Below the pieces are notes generated by a model. The model saw nothing but the letters and a program-made list of their open reading frames with translations. It made no database searches and was not told the origin of the DNA. The translations under genes were made by a program, and so were the position numbers. A stretch of 43,969 nucleotides of DNA from Acidobacterium sp049965615 (GTDB taxonomy: Bacteria > Acidobacteriota > Terriglobia > Terriglobales > Acidobacteriaceae): positions 1-43,969 of the forward strand of contig JBMFWD010000026.1 in the NCBI GenBank assembly GCA_049965615.1, read 5' to 3'. Below, piece by piece: positions 15,614 to 27,636 of the stretch. Positions within the stretch are counted from its first letter, which is position 1, and the number at the start of each line of letters is the position of its first letter.

Positions 15614-16411
15614 GTGACCAAACCCACCTCATCGCCGCGCGCCACCCTCTCCGTGGCAATGATCGCCTTCAACGAAGAGGCCAATCTGCCCCGTACCCTC
15701 GAAAGCGTCCGCTGGGCCGATGAAATCATCGTCGTCGACTCCGGCTCCCGCGACCGCACCGTCGCCATTGCCGAGTCCTTCGGAGCCAAAGTCCACGTCC
15801 ACCAGCCCTTCGCCGGCCACGGCGAACAGAAAAACATCGCCCTCGACCACTGCTCCTCCGACTGGATCTTCCTCCTCGACGCCGACGAGGTCGTCACTCC
15901 CGAACTGGCCCACAGCATCCAGCAGGTTCTCGCCCTCGGCGACGCCGCCCCCTACCGCGCCTATTGGATCCCCCGCCTCAATCTCATCTTCGGTCGCTGG
16001 ATCCGCCACGGCGGCTTCTATCCCGACCGCAAGCTCCGTCTCTTCCGTCGCGGCGCGGCCCGCCTCAGCGAAGGCGTCGGCCCCCACAGCACACCGCAGT
16101 TCGAAGGCAAGCGCGGCACCCTCCGTGGAGACATGCTCCACTACGCCTACCCCTCCATGCACCTCTACCTCGAGCACATGGACCGCTACAGCACCGAAGT
16201 AGGCAAGCTGATCGCCGCCAAAGGCAAAGTCAGCCGCTCCCCCGTCGCATTCTTCTGGAACATCGTCCTCAACCCCGTCGCCACCTTCACCTACAACTAT
16301 TTCTTCCGCCTCGGCTTCCTCGACGGACGCGAAGGCCTCCTCCTGCACCTCTACCACTCCGTCTACGTAAGCTGGAAATACGCCAAAGCCTGGGAAGACG
16401 CAAAAAAGTAG
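15614..16411 (+). CDS. Family 2 glycosyltransferase, WaaE/KdtX type
   Basis: This 265-residue GT2 enzyme starts at a GTG and shows SVAMIAFNEEANLPRTLESV, ADEIIVVDSGSRDRTVAIA and the acidic LLDADEVV, which holds the sugar-nucleotide and metal-binding residues. Then come GEQKNIAL and the acceptor-side GGFYPDRKLRLFRRG. The pattern fits lipopolysaccharide-core transferases related to WaaE/KdtX. It would act at the inner face of the membrane, with sugar and acceptor unknown. It follows cyaY by 30 bases and may share its transcript. Confidence 0.9.
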   Translation: MTKPTSSPRATLSVAMIAFNEEANLPRTLESVRWADEIIVVDSGSRDRTVAIAESFGAKVHVHQPFAGHGEQKNIALDHCSSDWIFLLDADEVVTPELAHSIQQVLALGDAAPYRAYWIPRLNLIFGRWIRHGGFYPDRKLRLFRRGAARLSEGVGPHSTPQFEGKRGTLRGDMLHYAYPSMHLYLEHMDRYSTEVGKLIAAKGKVSRSPVAFFWNIVLNPVATFTYNYFFRLGFLDGREGLLLHLYHSVYVSWKYAKAWEDAKK

Positions 16412-16474
16412 CCTCTCCTATCTCGGCTTGGTTACACTCCTAATCAAATTCAGAAGCAGGAACAAGGATTCCCT

Positions 16475-17449
16475 ATGGACTATGCTCGCGGCCTCCTCTT
16501 CGCCTTGCTGTGCACGGTTTGCGTTTCTCAGCCATCCTTCGCACAAAAAACTCAGCCATTACCCGCCGCCGAAAAGCCCACCACTGCCCAGCCCGCCAAA
16601 GCAAATCTAAAACCGTCCGACTGGAAGCGCTTGATCCAGTCGCAGAAATGCCGGCAGGCAAGAGCGCTCTGCACGCCGTACGTGCACGCGCCCAAGACAG
16701 CGGACAAACTAGCTGCCCAGGAATGCCTTGCAAACGTAGCGCTATGCGGTGCCGACGCTGTCAATATGGAACGGGGCAAGAACGGTTCCTCATATCTCAT
16801 GTCCTCATTCATTCCTGCAGCCGTCGACGAATCGTTAGCGCACATTAACACTGCCATCAAGCTCGCGCCGCGAGATATCCAGGTTTACGAGGGAAAACTG
16901 CAAATTTTAGAGATGGCAGGGCGTTACAAAGACATGGCTCAAACCCTTGATCAGAGCTGCATGATATTCAACAGCAAGAACGACCTCGAAACGTGGCTCA
17001 ACTTCCCGGTTGAGTTAGCACAGAAGGGAGACCCACAGGCTGCTATTGCGTTGAACAAAGTGCTCTACAAACACTACCCGCATTCTTCAGATGTAGTCGG
17101 CAACATGGGCGTGTTCAGTCTTTATGCAGGCAAGCCCGCAGACGCAATTCCTTATTTCTCGAAAGCGGTCAAGCTCGCACCGAACGATCCCATCAATACA
17201 TGGGACCTCGCCAGAGCCTACGACTTCACAAATCAGAAACAACTCGCAAATCACTGGTATCAGAAGGGCCTTGCACTCCAAAAGGGCAAGCCCACATACA
17301 AGGCGAGTTCTTGCATCTACGGCCATTTCGTTGGGAAAAAACTCGAGGACAAGACCCGCGCCTGCCAAATCGAAACGACCAACTGTGCCGCGAAAGACCG
17401 CACAGATTGCCCCAAACCAGTTAAGTCCACGACGTCAAAGAAAAACTGA
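16475..17449 (+). CDS. Exported TPR protein of unknown function
   Basis: This 324-residue protein has a signal peptide (ending near residue 24, PSFAQ) and a low-complexity Pro/Ala linker. TPR-like pairs follow (INTAIKLAPRDIQVYEGKLQILEMAGRYKDM is one region, AIPYFSKAVKLAPNDPINTWDLARAYDF another). Several cysteines near the ends (KCRQARALC, RACQIETTNC, RTDC) could form disulfides. AAGGA stands six bases before the ATG and TACACT at 16433-16438 is a possible -10 box. The base composition is less GC-rich than its neighbours, which may point to a different history. Confidence 0.82.
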   Translation: MDYARGLLFALLCTVCVSQPSFAQKTQPLPAAEKPTTAQPAKANLKPSDWKRLIQSQKCRQARALCTPYVHAPKTADKLAAQECLANVALCGADAVNMERGKNGSSYLMSSFIPAAVDESLAHINTAIKLAPRDIQVYEGKLQILEMAGRYKDMAQTLDQSCMIFNSKNDLETWLNFPVELAQKGDPQAAIALNKVLYKHYPHSSDVVGNMGVFSLYAGKPADAIPYFSKAVKLAPNDPINTWDLARAYDFTNQKQLANHWYQKGLALQKGKPTYKASSCIYGHFVGKKLEDKTRACQIETTNCAAKDRTDCPKPVKSTTSKKN

Positions 17450-17470
17450 GTTCAGTCTCTCCGGCACGTC

Positions 17471-19807
17471 TCACACCTTCTCCGGCCACGAGTGCCGCGG
17501 ATACCGCCGCATCAGCTCCCGCCGCACCTGCGGATAAAGCCGTTCCCAGAACCCCGCCAGGTCCGTAGTCATCTGCACCGGCCTGTGGTTCGGAGCCAGC
17601 AGATGCACCACCACCGGCGTCCGCTCGCGCCCAATCCGCGGCGTCTCCCGCATCCCGAAAAAATCCTGCAACCGCGAAGCAATCCACGGCGGCTTCCCCC
17701 GCTCATAATGCACCTTCGTCTGCCGCCCGCCAGCCAGCGTAATCGCCACCGGAGCCAGTTCCCGCAGCCGCCCGCCCGCAATACTCCGCTCCAGCGCCGC
17801 CAGCATTTGCTCTGCCTCCGACCTTAACTCCGCAAAGCTCACCAGCCCCACGCACATCTCTCGCAGCGCACTCTCCACATCTGGCGCGTCCCCACCCGCA
17901 AACTCAGCGCGCGCCAGCAATTGTTCCAGCGCAGCCGCATCCACAAATCGCTCCACACCCGCCTGCACCGCCTCATGCGCCAGCATCGCCGCCGCCAGCT
18001 CCGCATCCGGCTTCGCCCCACGCGACTCCTCAATCACCAGCTCGTCATACAGCAACCGGCTCACCGCCTCCACGCGCCCGGCCTTTGCATTCCATTCCAC
18101 TGCCACGCTCTCGCGCACCCGGTCAGGAAATAAATCAATCAGCCATTCCGGCTCCACCCGCGCCGTCATTCGTATCAGTGGCAGTGGCTTATCTTTGCGA
18201 TCCTCCGCGTCCACCGCCACCATGAACTCATACCCCGGCGCTTCGCCCGTTAATTCTGCCGAACCGCCCGTCGAAAGCAGCACCTGTTTCCCCGCGCGCA
18301 GCCGCGCCACCCGGTCCGGAAATCCCGCCAGCACCGCCTGCAGCAGCGCCTCCTCATCGCGTCCCTTCTGTTTGGGATGCTTCACAATCCGCCGCAACTG
18401 CTCCACATGCCGCTGCACTCCCGGCTCGCGCCCGGCGCGCACCGCATCCAGAGCATGCAGCAAATCCGGCTCCGCCAACGCCACACCAGAACCCAGCATC
18501 GCCGCCACCACGCAGCCATCCTCGCCCACGCCGCGCTCCACTGCCTCCACTACCACCCGAGCCAGCCGAGGCGGAAGCGGCATTCGTATCAGTCGCTGTG
18601 CCAATTCTCCCGTCGCGCCAAGCCGGTCCAGCAACCGCTCGGCAGCCTCCACCGCCGGCTCCGGCGGACCCACCATCCAATCCAGCTCCCGCGCATCTTC
18701 CACACCCATCGCCCGCAGCGCCAGGCACAACTGCGACAAATCGCTCCGCACCATCTCCGGCGCGTCAAACTCCGCCCGCAGCGCAAAATCCTCCGCCGGA
18801 TAAAGCCGCACCACGCGCCCCGGCCCGGTCCGCCCCGCGCGCCCGGCTCTCTGCTTCGCCGACGCCTGGCTCACCCGCGCCACATCCAGCGTCGGCAGCC
18901 CCGTCCACGGCGACCACGTCGCTACCCGCGCCAGCCCGCTGTCAATCACAGCCGACACGCCATCCACCGTGATCGAGCTCTCCGCCACATTCGTCGCCAG
19001 AATCAACTTCCGCTTCTCCGCTGGCATCACCGCCCGGTCCTGCTCCTCCGGCGGCAAGCTCCCATGCAGCGGAAGCACCAGCATCTCCGCCCGCCTCGCC
19101 ACCGCCTCGCACTCCCGCATCGCCCGCCGAATCTCCGCCGCGCCCGGCAAAAACACGAGCACATCCCCTGTCCAGCCCTCCGCCAGCAGCGTCTCTACCG
19201 CCTTCCGCACCTGCTTCTCCAGCGGCTCTGGAGAGTAAGGCGTATTTGTAACCGTCAGAGGATACAATCGCCCCTCCGACCGTACCACCGCGCACCCGCC
19301 CAGAAAATCCGCCACCGGACGCGCATCCAGCGTCGCCGACATCACCACCAGCTTCAGCCTCGACCGTCGCTTCTGCAGCCGCTTCAGCAGTGCCAGCGCC
19401 AAATCCGTATCCAGATGCCGCTCATGGAACTCATCCAGCACCACCGCATCCACGCCCTTCAACGCCGGATCCGAAATCAGCCGCCGCGTCAGCACGCCTT
19501 CGGTTACAAAGCGCAGCCGCGTCCGCGGCCCCGTCACGTCTTCAAATCGAACCTGGTACCCAACGCGCTCGCCAACCCGCTCACCCATCTCCTCGGCCAC
19601 GCGCCGCGCCGCCATGCGCGCGGCAATCCGCCTGGGCTCCAGCACCACCACCTCGCCGTCAACAGCACCCAGCAGCGCCGGCGGCACGCGAGTCGTCTTC
19701 CCCGCGCCCGGAGCAGCCTCCAGCACCACGCTGGACGCTTCCTTCAACTTGTCCAGAAGCTCCGGCAGAATCGCATCCACCGGCAAAGATATCTTGCGTT
19801 GCACCAT
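17471..19807 (-). CDS. hrpB: ATP-dependent DEAH-box helicase HrpB
   Basis: This 778-residue helicase has motif I APGAGKTT (32-39), the DEAH-type box VLDEFHERH, SAT as motif III (VVMSATLD) and motif VI QRAGRAGRTGPG. A long C-terminal HrpB domain ends in the PRHSWPEKV tail, and IPL/KVHYERGKPPW near the end is typical of HrpB. The cellular substrate of bacterial HrpB is not well known; RNA or DNA unwinding is inferred from the family. It is separate from the kinase cluster, about 100 bases from the next minus-strand gene. Confidence 0.95.
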   Translation of the reverse strand: MVQRKISLPVDAILPELLDKLKEASSVVLEAAPGAGKTTRVPPALLGAVDGEVVVLEPRRIAARMAARRVAEEMGERVGERVGYQVRFEDVTGPRTRLRFVTEGVLTRRLISDPALKGVDAVVLDEFHERHLDTDLALALLKRLQKRRSRLKLVVMSATLDARPVADFLGGCAVVRSEGRLYPLTVTNTPYSPEPLEKQVRKAVETLLAEGWTGDVLVFLPGAAEIRRAMRECEAVARRAEMLVLPLHGSLPPEEQDRAVMPAEKRKLILATNVAESSITVDGVSAVIDSGLARVATWSPWTGLPTLDVARVSQASAKQRAGRAGRTGPGRVVRLYPAEDFALRAEFDAPEMVRSDLSQLCLALRAMGVEDARELDWMVGPPEPAVEAAERLLDRLGATGELAQRLIRMPLPPRLARVVVEAVERGVGEDGCVVAAMLGSGVALAEPDLLHALDAVRAGREPGVQRHVEQLRRIVKHPKQKGRDEEALLQAVLAGFPDRVARLRAGKQVLLSTGGSAELTGEAPGYEFMVAVDAEDRKDKPLPLIRMTARVEPEWLIDLFPDRVRESVAVEWNAKAGRVEAVSRLLYDELVIEESRGAKPDAELAAAMLAHEAVQAGVERFVDAAALEQLLARAEFAGGDAPDVESALREMCVGLVSFAELRSEAEQMLAALERSIAGGRLRELAPVAITLAGGRQTKVHYERGKPPWIASRLQDFFGMRETPRIGRERTPVVVHLLAPNHRPVQMTTDLAGFWERLYPQVRRELMRRYPRHSWPEKV

Positions 19808-19904
19808 GTCTCAATCTAAAACACGGTCACCACACCACGTCAGTCAGACTAAGGCTCAAAGAGGGGGGAGGAGCATCACTCTCCAGGCTGCGCAGTCAGG
19901 CTAA

Positions 19905-20228
19905 TCAGCCCACAGTGATCGTGTGACCAGGCATCGTATCACCAGCATGCGCTCCCGGAGGTGGACAACCGTTGCCGGCGCCGCGCGACGTGTAGCCGAT
20001 CACAACCTGTCCAGAAGTCTGCGCAATCGCAGGAGAACCGTTGCTCGGCCAGACCGTTCCCGGGGCCTGGTCTCCAACAGGCAACGGATTGTTCGGAAAC
20101 GCACTGGACCAGTTGTCGCTGGTCAGGCAAAACTTTCGATGTTCACAAAACACCAGGAACAAACCGTCCCCTGAGTTCATCGTGATGCTCTGGTCGAAAC
20201 CAATCGTAACAACGTACGTATTCGCCAT
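19905..20228 (-). CDS. Small protein of unknown function downstream of a Ser/Thr kinase
   Basis: This 107-residue protein has no signal peptide or membrane segment and matches nothing I know. It is rich in Gly, Pro, Ser and Thr with alternating hydrophobic stretches (TYVVTIGFDQSITM, GLFLVFCEHRKFCLTS, SGQVVIGYTSRG), which suggests an all-beta fold. Three cysteines are present. GGGGAAG precedes the ATG by about eight bases. It follows the kinase gene after 41 bases on the same strand and may be cotranscribed, so it could be a substrate or partner; this is speculation. Confidence 0.7.
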   Translation of the reverse strand: MANTYVVTIGFDQSITMNSGDGLFLVFCEHRKFCLTSDNWSSAFPNNPLPVGDQAPGTVWPSNGSPAIAQTSGQVVIGYTSRGAGNGCPPPGAHAGDTMPGHTITVG

Positions 20229-20269
20229 AAATCACTTCCCCTTTTCGTCAGTTAGTTGCAAATGATAAC

Positions 20270-22954
20270 TCACTTACCCCGCAAGGCCGCTTGCACCTTC
20301 GAATCCTCCATATATTTACTCAACCCAAACGAAACAGGCGATTCCAGTTGAGTCTTAGAAAGCCCCTTATGGATTGCAGCGACGATATACTGCACCGCAT
20401 GCTTGCGGTCACCCAGGGTATCGTAAGCGCTCGCGATCGTACCCAGATTCTGAGGATCGTTAGGAGCCAATACCACCGCCGTCTGGATTTGCGATAACGC
20501 CTTCTGCTTCATCCCCAAAGACGCATAAAGCACCGCCAACTCACCATTTGCGAAAACGCCCTGGGGCTGGCGCTTAACGTCCGCTTCCAGCAAAGGTAAT
20601 TCATGCTGCATGGCATCCCGCGCCTCTGCCGTCTTGCCCATGCCTTGGTACGCGGCGACCAGATCCTGCCACACCAGGTAATCGTGAGCATTCATCTTCA
20701 GGCCTTCCCGGATCAACTCCACGGCCTTCTCGTACTGCCCATCCTGCTCATACGCATACCCAAGGTTGACCAATTCCGCAAAGGTCGGATGAATCGCAAT
20801 CGCTTTCTGCAGTAACGCTTCTGCTTTCGGTAAGTCCTTCTTCACTCCGGGATCGATATAGGCCGCCGCCAGGTTCGATAACACCTGCGAATTATCCGGC
20901 GTCACTTGCAAAGCCTGCTCGTAGGCCGCAATGGCCTTCTTGTATTTACCCTGCCACTCATAAAACGCGCCCAGGGCGTTAAAGCCGGTCCAGTCATCCG
21001 GCCTCATATAAGCCGCCTTGATGTAGGTCTTCTCCGCTTCGTCGGTGCGCCCTGACAATTCGTAAGACTTAGCCAATCCCTGCAATGCGGTGGGGTTCCG
21101 CGGATCCTGCTGCAACGCCTGCTGAAACTCGGAGATCGCCAGTTGCACGCTTCCCGTTTCGTTGTGGACCTGTCCCAGCGTCACATATGCAGTCGGCAAC
21201 GAAGGATTCAACTGCAGCGACCTCGTGCAAGCCTGTTCCGCGGCATGAAGCAATTGAGGATTACGCTCAAGGTTGTACTTCAGCCGGTAGGCCGCGCCCA
21301 GCTCCGCATAACCCAGCGCAAAGTTCGGATCATTCGCCACCGTCTGCTTCAGGTCGCTGATCGCCTTGTCCAGGTTACCCGGCTTGTCCCACCGCTCCAG
21401 GTAGCCCCGAGCCGTAAGGTACGCCTGGTACGCCAACGGGTCTCCTGATGCAGCTGAAGACACCGCCGCCGACTTCGCCATCTCCACATGCATCAGGTCC
21501 GCCAGCCGCGTCACCGCCTGCGTCTCCAGGGTCGCAAGGTCCCCATTGTCATCGCTCAGCGTTGCAGAACCCAGCTCCCGCATCCCCTTCGCGTCAATCA
21601 GTTCCACCTGCAACTGCGTATTCTTCCCGTTCTGCTCCACCGAACCCTGCACCACCAGTGTCGCGCCCAGCTTCTGCTGCGCTGTCTGCGGGTCCGTTAC
21701 ATCCAGCCGCCGCACCTCGCTTGCCGGCACCACCCACAACGACTGATTCTCGCTCCCCAGATTCGCCAGCCGGTCCGTCAGCGAATCCATCAAACCGTCA
21801 GACATGGCCTTCGCGTCCGCGCCGCTTCCATTCGTCTGCAGCGGAAGCACCGCGATATGCTTCACCTCCGGCGCTCGCGTCAGCCAGCCTCCCACCGCAT
21901 CCCGCAGCGAAGGCACCACCGTCACCACCAGCGTCGCCACCAGCACCATCGCCACCAGCAACGCGCTCAGTGTCCACACCCACACCGGCAGCCGCTTCAC
22001 ACGCTGCTCCGATCGCATCATCGACGAAGAGGCCAGCTCCCGCAGCTTTCGCAATTGCGCGCTTTCGTGCCGGCTTCGCGTCGTCGTGCTTCCAATCGTC
22101 TTTTGCGTGCTCGCATCCGTCTCCGGAAGCGTGGCCAGCAGCTCTTCCAATGCCGCAATAAACTCCGCGCAAGATCGATAACGCTCTTCCGGATCCTTCG
22201 CCAGCGCACGATACAAAACCTTCTGCGCATTGAGATCCAGATGATCCAGGTTCACCGGGGCATCATTCAAAATCGCGTACAGAATCCCGCCCAGCGTGTC
22301 TCTCTGGAACGGATTCACCCCCGTCAGCATCTCCGCCAAAACCACGCCCAGCGCCCAGATGTCCGTCCGCGCATCCACAATCTTGCCCAGCGCCTGCTCT
22401 GGAGACATGTACGCCACCGTACCCGTCGTACCCGTCTTCGACGCCGTCTGCGACGTCATCACGTACGCCAGCCCAAAATCCACAATCTTGGGCAACCCGG
22501 ACCACGTCATCATCACGTTCGAGGGCTTGATGTCCCGATGCACAATCCCCTGCGCATGAGCCGCGCTCAGTCCCTCGGCAAGCTGAATCACAATCTTCAC
22601 CGTCTCGCGCGGTGAAACCATCTCACGGCGAATCTTCTCCGCCAGCGAATCCCCCTCGTAAAACGCCATCACCAGGAAGATTTGCCCGTCGTCGGTCTCC
22701 ACAATCCCGTGAATCACCCCGATATTCGGATGATCCAGACCCGACGCAATCCGAGCCTCCCGCAAAAATCTTTCCTTGTCCTTGGGGTGGACCGTCAGGT
22801 CCGGCGGAAGCATCTTCAGCGCCACCGTCCGCTCCAGCTTCAGGTCAAGCGCCTTCAGCACAACGCCCATACCACCGGAGCCGGCTACCCCAAGCACCCG
22901 GTAGTTTCCGGCAATGATGTCCCCTGTCGTAAATCTCTGTATCGATTCAGGCAT
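20270..22954 (-). CDS. Membrane Ser/Thr protein kinase with C-terminal TPR repeats
   Basis: This 894-residue protein begins with a Hanks-type kinase domain (about 10-275): G-loop GSGGMG (25-30), ATP lysine K47, catalytic HRDIKPSN (139-146), DFG at 159-161 and MSPEQAL. A basic linker leads to one transmembrane helix (about 325-350, VWVWTLSALLVAMVLVATLV). A periplasmic part follows with a TolB/FlgO-like segment (KHIAVLPLQTNG) and some nine TPR units to the end. The kinase faces the cytoplasm and the TPRs face outwards. This architecture is common in Acidobacteriota. AATACT lies 14 bases before the start. The signal and substrates are unknown. Confidence 0.93.
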   Translation of the reverse strand: MPESIQRFTTGDIIAGNYRVLGVAGSGGMGVVLKALDLKLERTVALKMLPPDLTVHPKDKERFLREARIASGLDHPNIGVIHGIVETDDGQIFLVMAFYEGDSLAEKIRREMVSPRETVKIVIQLAEGLSAAHAQGIVHRDIKPSNVMMTWSGLPKIVDFGLAYVMTSQTASKTGTTGTVAYMSPEQALGKIVDARTDIWALGVVLAEMLTGVNPFQRDTLGGILYAILNDAPVNLDHLDLNAQKVLYRALAKDPEERYRSCAEFIAALEELLATLPETDASTQKTIGSTTTRSRHESAQLRKLRELASSSMMRSEQRVKRLPVWVWTLSALLVAMVLVATLVVTVVPSLRDAVGGWLTRAPEVKHIAVLPLQTNGSGADAKAMSDGLMDSLTDRLANLGSENQSLWVVPASEVRRLDVTDPQTAQQKLGATLVVQGSVEQNGKNTQLQVELIDAKGMRELGSATLSDDNGDLATLETQAVTRLADLMHVEMAKSAAVSSAASGDPLAYQAYLTARGYLERWDKPGNLDKAISDLKQTVANDPNFALGYAELGAAYRLKYNLERNPQLLHAAEQACTRSLQLNPSLPTAYVTLGQVHNETGSVQLAISEFQQALQQDPRNPTALQGLAKSYELSGRTDEAEKTYIKAAYMRPDDWTGFNALGAFYEWQGKYKKAIAAYEQALQVTPDNSQVLSNLAAAYIDPGVKKDLPKAEALLQKAIAIHPTFAELVNLGYAYEQDGQYEKAVELIREGLKMNAHDYLVWQDLVAAYQGMGKTAEARDAMQHELPLLEADVKRQPQGVFANGELAVLYASLGMKQKALSQIQTAVVLAPNDPQNLGTIASAYDTLGDRKHAVQYIVAAIHKGLSKTQLESPVSFGLSKYMEDSKVQAALRGK

Positions 22955-23320
22955 GGCTGTCCGGCGAGTATTGCTGAGTTGCGATGATGTTACGCCAAAC
23001 CCCTTAGCCGGAAAAGGATATGTTCTCCCATCCCATCAACACGCAAAGCGAACCCTCCAGATGCCGTTACGCCTTCGTGTTTCCATAACCTTTGCCTGGG
23101 CAGAACATTCCAAAAATTGTAGATTCTTGCCCTCCCACCCTGTCTACGCACTAGCCACATCCATCCGCACCCCTCGCAAGTCCCTGTAAATACTTGCCGT
23201 CAAATCGTTATACTCAAGAAAGTTCTCGTACCGGAAATGGAAGCAGTTCTGGCAGTTAACGTGCATACATGTAGTTGAAGGCCGCTCTCCCTGCATCCAC
23301 GCGAGCGCCTGGGTTCCGCG
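22955..23320. other. Divergent promoter region between the Ser/Thr kinase and the histidine kinase
   Basis: These 366 bases separate divergent regulators and contain no credible gene. A sigma-54-type promoter match at 23250-23265 reads to the right. TATACT at 23209-23214 is a possible sigma-70 -10 box, and a second -10 candidate for the leftward gene is close to its start. Confidence 0.6.
23250..23265 (+). promoter_or_regulatory. Putative sigma-54 (-24/-12) promoter
   Basis: TGGCAGTTAACGTGCA matches the consensus TGGCACGNNNNTTGCA at all key positions, including the GG and GC dinucleotides with the correct ten-base interval. It lies 56 bases before the histidine kinase start. The operon encodes a sigma-54 activator, which supports the call. 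Confidence 0.6.
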
Positions 23321-26144
23321 ATGGAGAAGTCTCTGCAAACCCGCGTTTCAGTTGTCCTGCTGGCGGCACTCACGCTGGCTGCGGTCTTTTTCGCGGTTTT
23401 TAACTTCATCCAGGAAAGCCAGACCCAGTTTCCCACCGATGGCATCATCTGGATGGAAGGCCAAAGCGGTCTCGTCGCCCAGTACGTCGCCAAAGACAGC
23501 CCCGGCCAGCTCGCCGGCATCCGCAAGGGCGACGTCCTCATCTCCGTCAACGGCGTTCGCACCCACAGCATCGCTCCGCTCTCCGAGGAAATGGCCCGCA
23601 CCAAGGTCTACGGAACCATCCATTACACCCTGGTCCGCCACGGCATCCGCCTCGTCGATGTCCCCGTCATCCTCACACAGCAGGATCAGAGCATCAACCA
23701 GGTGCTGCGCATCATCGCGCTCATCTACCTTGCCATCGGCTTCTATGTCCTCTTCCGCCGCTGGACAGCCCCCCATTCGCTCCACTTCTACATCTTCTGC
23801 CTGGTCTCGTTCATCTTTTACGCCTTCCACTACACAGGCACCTTCGATCTCACCGACCAGATCGTCTACTGGAGCTACATCGCCGCAAGCGCCATCCAGC
23901 CTGCGCTCTTCCTCCACTTCGGCATCGTCTTTCCTGAGGATCGCCCGCGCCGCCGCCGCACCGTCATCGCGCTCGTCTATCTGCCGGCTGTCCTCCTCAT
24001 CGGCCTGCAGGTAGCCGCCCAGCAGCTCTGGGCAGCCACTGAGATCCTCAAGCACCACCTCGACCAGATCGCCCTCGGCTACCTGGCCATCTACTACGTC
24101 ATTACGGCCGTTGTTCTCTACACCCACTACAGGCTCAGCCGCGTGCCCCTGCGCCGCCAGCAGCTCAAGTGGCTCACCCGCGGCACCATCATCGCGATTG
24201 TCCCCTTCATCGCCCTCTACGTTATTCCCTTCCTCTCCAATGTGCCCGTCACCGGACTCATCATGAAGCTGGCGGGCATCTCACTCGTCTTCCTCCCGCT
24301 CACCTTCAGCTGGGCCATCGTCCGCTACCGCCTCATGGACACCGACCTCATCTTCAAGCGCGGTGTCACCTATACCCTCGCCACCGCCCTGCTGGTCGGC
24401 CTTTACTTCGGCGTCGTAGCCGTCGCGGCTGAAACCGCGCACCGCACCCTTCCCAGCTTCGGCGGATGGGGACTCATCGCCGTCGTCATCCTCACCTCCC
24501 AGCTCTTTGATCCACTCAAGCGCGGCATCCAGCGCCGTGTCGACAAGATCTTTGACCGCCACCGCTACGACTACCGCACCACCCTCATTGAATTTGGACG
24601 CGGCCTCAATACCCAGACCGACCTCGACGCGCTCATGAACGCCATCGTCGACCGGCTGCCCAGCACCCTCCTCGTCGAGCGCGTCGCCATCTTCCTCTCC
24701 GACAAGCCCGGCCACTACGAGCTCTCCAAGGCCCATGGATTCCCACCCGGATTCTCGCTGCTCGGCAAGTCTCTCGACCTCGGCTTCCTCGACTTCGACC
24801 AGCCCGACGCAGGCTCCCACATCTTCTTTGAGAACACCCAGGCCGCGCTCCACCTCACCGACCCCGAGCAGCGCACCGTCGGCCTCCTCGACCTCAACTA
24901 CTACCTCCCCTGCCGCGTGCAGGACCGCACCATCGCCGTCATCGGCCTCGGCAAAACCACCGGCGGCGACTTCCTCTCCAGTGAAGACATGGAGCTGCTC
25001 GAGTCCCTCGCCAGCTACATCGGCATCGCCCTGCAGAACGCCCGCCTCTACTCCAGCCTCGAACAAAAAATCACCGAGTTCGAACGCCTCAAGGAATTCA
25101 ACGAAAACATCGTCGAATCCATCAACGTCGGCATCCTCGCCGTCGACCTCGAAGACCGTATCGAAAGCTGGAACACCCAGATGGAAGTCCTCTTCGCACT
25201 CCCGCGCGTAGAGGCCCTGCGACGCGCCGTCTCCCAGGTCTTCCCCGAACCCCTCTATCGCGAATACCTCGCCGTCAAGGACCAGCCCGGCGTCCACCAC
25301 TTCTACAAATTCCGCCTCCAGACAGCCGCGGGCGAAAACCGCACCGTCAACCTCGCCATCGCACCGCTCGTCTCCCGCGACTTCGAAACCGTCGGCCGTA
25401 TCCTCATCATCGAGGACATCACCGACCGCACCCAGTTGGAATCCCAGCTCTCTCAGGCGGAAAAGCTCTCCTCCATCGGTCTGCTCGCCGCCGGCGTCGC
25501 CCACGAGGTCAACACCCCGCTTGCCGTTATCTCCAACTACACGCAAATGCTCTCCAAGCAGGTTCGCGACGACGCGCGCCTTTCTCCGCTCCTCGACAAA
25601 ATCACCCAGCAGACCTTCCGCGCCTCTGAAATTGTCAACGGACTCCTCAACTTCTCGCGCACCGGCAGTTCCGAGTTCCGCGAAACCAACGTCAACACAC
25701 TCATTCGCGAGACACTCACCCTCATCGAGCACCAGTTCAAAACCTCGCAGATTGAGCTCGACACCGACCTCGCCCCCGACCTGCCTCCCATCCTCGGCAA
25801 CGCCGGAAAACTCCAGCAGGTCTTTCTCAATCTCTTCCTCAACGCCAAGGACGCCATGCAAAGCGGCGGCTCGCTCCAGGTAAGAACCCTCGTCAATGGA
25901 CACGTAACCATTGCCATTACAGATACAGGATCAGGCATCGCGCCCGAACACCTCCAGCGCATCTACGATCCCTTCTTCACCACCAAATCCTCTCCCAAAG
26001 AGGGGCAGCGCCGCGGCACTGGCCTCGGCCTCGCCGTCACCTACGGCATCATCCAGGAGCATTCCGGCAAAATTCGCGTCGAAAGTGAAGTCGGTTGCGG
26101 AACAACCTTTTACCTCGAATTCCCAGTTCTAAGGAAACCGACTC

Positions 26145-26152
<8 letters not shown>
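23321..26152 (+). CDS. Sensor histidine kinase: PDZ, multi-TM, GAF, PAS, HisKA, HATPase
   Basis: This 943-residue kinase starts with a membrane helix (9-28). A PDZ-like domain outside the membrane follows (about 45-110; AGIRKGDVLISVNGVRT), then about eight hydrophobic helices (about 125-410). The cytoplasmic part holds a GAF-like domain (about 425-585), a PAS domain (about 600-700; ENIVESINVGILAVD) and the H-box VAHEVNTPL with phospho-His728. The ATPase domain has DTGSGIAPEHL and GTGLGLAVTYGII. PDZ domains bind C-terminal peptides, so misfolded envelope protein is a possible signal (inference). It overlaps the response regulator by eight bases. Confidence 0.92.
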
Positions 26153-27581
<1,429 letters not shown>

Positions 27582-27636
27582 TTCCGGCTGAAGAAATCAC
27601 CCGCCGGCAGTCGATTCCCCATCCGCTGCATCTAAA

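Noticed and set aside
24281..25903. Minus-strand frame of 540 codons inside the histidine kinase
   Set aside because: Glu/Gly/Val-rich shadow of the kinase gene with no domain.
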